Origin: Anaerolineales bacterium
GTDB taxonomy: Bacteria > Chloroflexota > Anaerolineae > Anaerolineales > Villigracilaceae
Direction: 5' to 3'
DNA: 5,315 nt
Assembly: GCA_016789485.1 (NCBI GenBank)
Contig: JAEURE010000211.1
Coordinates: forward strand, 1 to 5,315
Positions within the stretch are counted from its first letter, which is position 1, and the number at the start of each line of letters is the position of its first letter. The position numbers and the translations under genes were made by a program. Positions 5,315 through 5,315 of this stretch are shown in pieces. Below the pieces are notes generated by a model. The model ran no database searches. It worked only from the letters and a program-made list of their open reading frames with translations, and was not told the DNA's origin.

Positions 5315-5315
5315 C

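Overview
This looks like an ordinary chromosomal stretch of a free-living bacterium with roughly balanced base composition. It carries eight complete protein genes, plus a possible ninth cut off by the right edge. The gene set suggests Chloroflexota, probably Anaerolineae: a YwiC-like membrane protein, a membrane-anchored cyclophilin, a UroD-superfamily protein and an RsmD with an APPQY catalytic loop. This placement is family-level recollection, not a computed assignment. I see no RNA genes, insertion sequences, CRISPR arrays, integrase, phage genes or attachment sites.

Layout. (1) Positions 2586 down to 6, minus strand: a tight four-gene run that is probably one operon. The order is a YwiC-like multi-pass membrane protein, a 77-residue DUF2007 protein (start overlapping the previous stop as ATGA), a 113-residue DsrE/YedF-C-like protein (2-base gap), then an acyl-CoA dehydrogenase (21-base gap). 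(2) Positions 2587-2665: a 79-base divergent promoter region. (3) Positions 2666-3352, plus strand: a cyclophilin-type peptidyl-prolyl isomerase with an N-terminal membrane anchor, followed by a perfect 20-bp hairpin. (4) Positions 3464-3700, plus strand: a small unrecognised protein with CxxC and CxxH pairs, ending flush against the next gene. (5) Positions 5226 down to 3701, minus strand: a UroD-superfamily protein translationally coupled (ATGA) to the 16S rRNA methyltransferase gene rsmD. (6) Positions 5228-5314: possibly the tail of a further upstream gene in that operon.

How the genes relate. The two minus-strand runs are held together by stop/start overlaps or short gaps, so co-transcription is well supported. 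A shared pathway is not obvious in either run. The acyl-CoA dehydrogenase feeds electrons from acyl-CoA oxidation to an electron-transfer flavoprotein. The DsrE-like protein may handle sulfur on a cysteine. The cyclophilin probably helps protein folding outside the cytoplasmic membrane. RsmD modifies the small ribosomal subunit.

I did not find a clearly new system. The points most worth a second look are the changed catalytic loop of RsmD, the HxH...C metal-site-like pattern in the UroD-family protein, the CxxC/CxxH mini-protein, and the conserved-looking YwiC/DUF2007/DsrE run. Of the non-coding part, the 79-base divergent region and the 111-base gap after the cyclophilin contain promoters and a terminator. 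No gene-free stretch exceeds 300 bases.
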